From the NCBI GenBank assembly GCA_013138705.1, contig WTCF01000173.1, positions 1 through 6,618 of the forward strand: DNA of 6,618 nt, given 5' to 3'. Position 1 is the stretch's first letter; each line of letters begins with the position of its first letter. Shown piece by piece: positions 6,483 through 6,618 of this stretch. A model generated the notes under the pieces. It saw nothing but the letters and a program-made list of their open reading frames with translations. It searched no databases and was not told the origin of the DNA. Source of the stretch: Deltaproteobacteria bacterium. GTDB taxonomy: Bacteria; Desulfobacterota; Dissulfuribacteria; Dissulfuribacterales; UBA3076. Made by a program: the position numbers and the translations under genes.

Positions 6483-6618
6483 TGATTTTGAATAGTTTCT
6501 CAACCACACAGCTCCAAACTTTTGTTGGCTGTTAGTACATTCAGGCATTGACAGGACAACAGGGATCTTACTATTTTCGGATCAGTGAACATTTACCAGA
6601 ACCTTTCACAACTTGCCA

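Larger units (their letters stand above)
6242..6618. other. Region upstream of glgA with no convincing gene
   Basis: These 377 bases hold the glgA leader (6242 to about 6300), the palindromic CACGAAA/TTTCGTG element (about 6301-6482) and an unassigned tail (6483-6618). An 86-codon minus-strand frame (6288-6548) runs through the repeat and yields a Phe/Val/Ile-rich string that reflects the repeat, not a protein family. The last 48 bases are open on the minus strand to the edge (stop TAG at 6571-6573) and could be the end of a gene lying outside the window, but nothing in its 15 residues is recognisable. Confidence 0.6.

Noticed and set aside
6288..6548. 86-codon minus-strand frame upstream of glgA
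   Set aside because: Its C-terminal half is the translation of the TTTCGTG repeat, giving a Phe-rich pseudo-membrane string; there is no clear ribosome site and no recognisable family.
6548..6576. TTGACA with CTATTT or TACTAT as a plus-strand promoter
   Set aside because: The -10 match is poor at 17-base spacing and the better hexamer is at only 15 bases; no gene is visible downstream.

Overview
The window holds five genes. Four read left to right: a 3' fragment of an ApgM-type phosphoglycerate mutase, a YbgC-like acyl-CoA thioesterase, dnaG (primase) and rpoD (a sigma-70 factor of primary type). A fifth gene, glgA (glycogen synthase), converges on them from the right. The neighbouring genes dnaG and rpoD form the core of the bacterial macromolecular-synthesis cluster; rpsU, often found upstream of dnaG, is not seen here. 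The moderate GC content, the ApgM class, the dnaG-rpoD pairing and the repeats built from CACGAAA/TTTCGTG units suggest a Gram-negative bacterium, perhaps a Desulfobacterota (deltaproteobacterial) lineage. That placement is an inference from gene types and general style, not from a phylogenetic marker comparison.

Layout. Bases 1-632 are the C-terminal part of apgM, cut by the window edge. The thioesterase (604-1077) overlaps it by 29 bases, so the two are probably co-transcribed and translationally coupled. A near-perfect 16-bp hairpin (1052-1087) straddles the thioesterase stop codon. Next comes a good sigma-70-like promoter (1093-1120) and a roughly 110-base potentially structured leader before the GTG start of dnaG (1237-3006). 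rpoD (3073-4689) follows with a strong Shine-Dalgarno. A short convergent intergenic region with small inverted repeats (4690-4774) separates rpoD from glgA (4775-6241, minus strand). The last 377 bases contain no convincing gene but hold a striking imperfect inverted repeat (32-bp arms, 28/32 matching) with nested smaller stem-loops, upstream of glgA.

How the genes work together. DnaG and RpoD link replication priming to housekeeping transcription. ApgM would act in lower glycolysis/gluconeogenesis (or possibly as a proposed homoserine kinase), and GlgA in glycogen storage. The thioesterase is a general hotdog-fold acyl-CoA hydrolase with no obvious pathway partner here.

Most interesting points. 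(1) The dnaG frame stops at 3004-3006, but the +1 frame immediately continues with a plausible helical DnaG-like tail that ends in a TGATG overlap with the rpoD start, so there may be a frameshift (recoding, mutation or sequence error). (2) RpoD lacks a recognisable region 1.1. (3) GlgA resembles the cyanobacterial GlgA2/plant starch-synthase-like branch rather than the enterobacterial GlgA. (4) The palindromic element upstream of glgA. No clearly new defence or mobile system was found; this is largely a housekeeping region.
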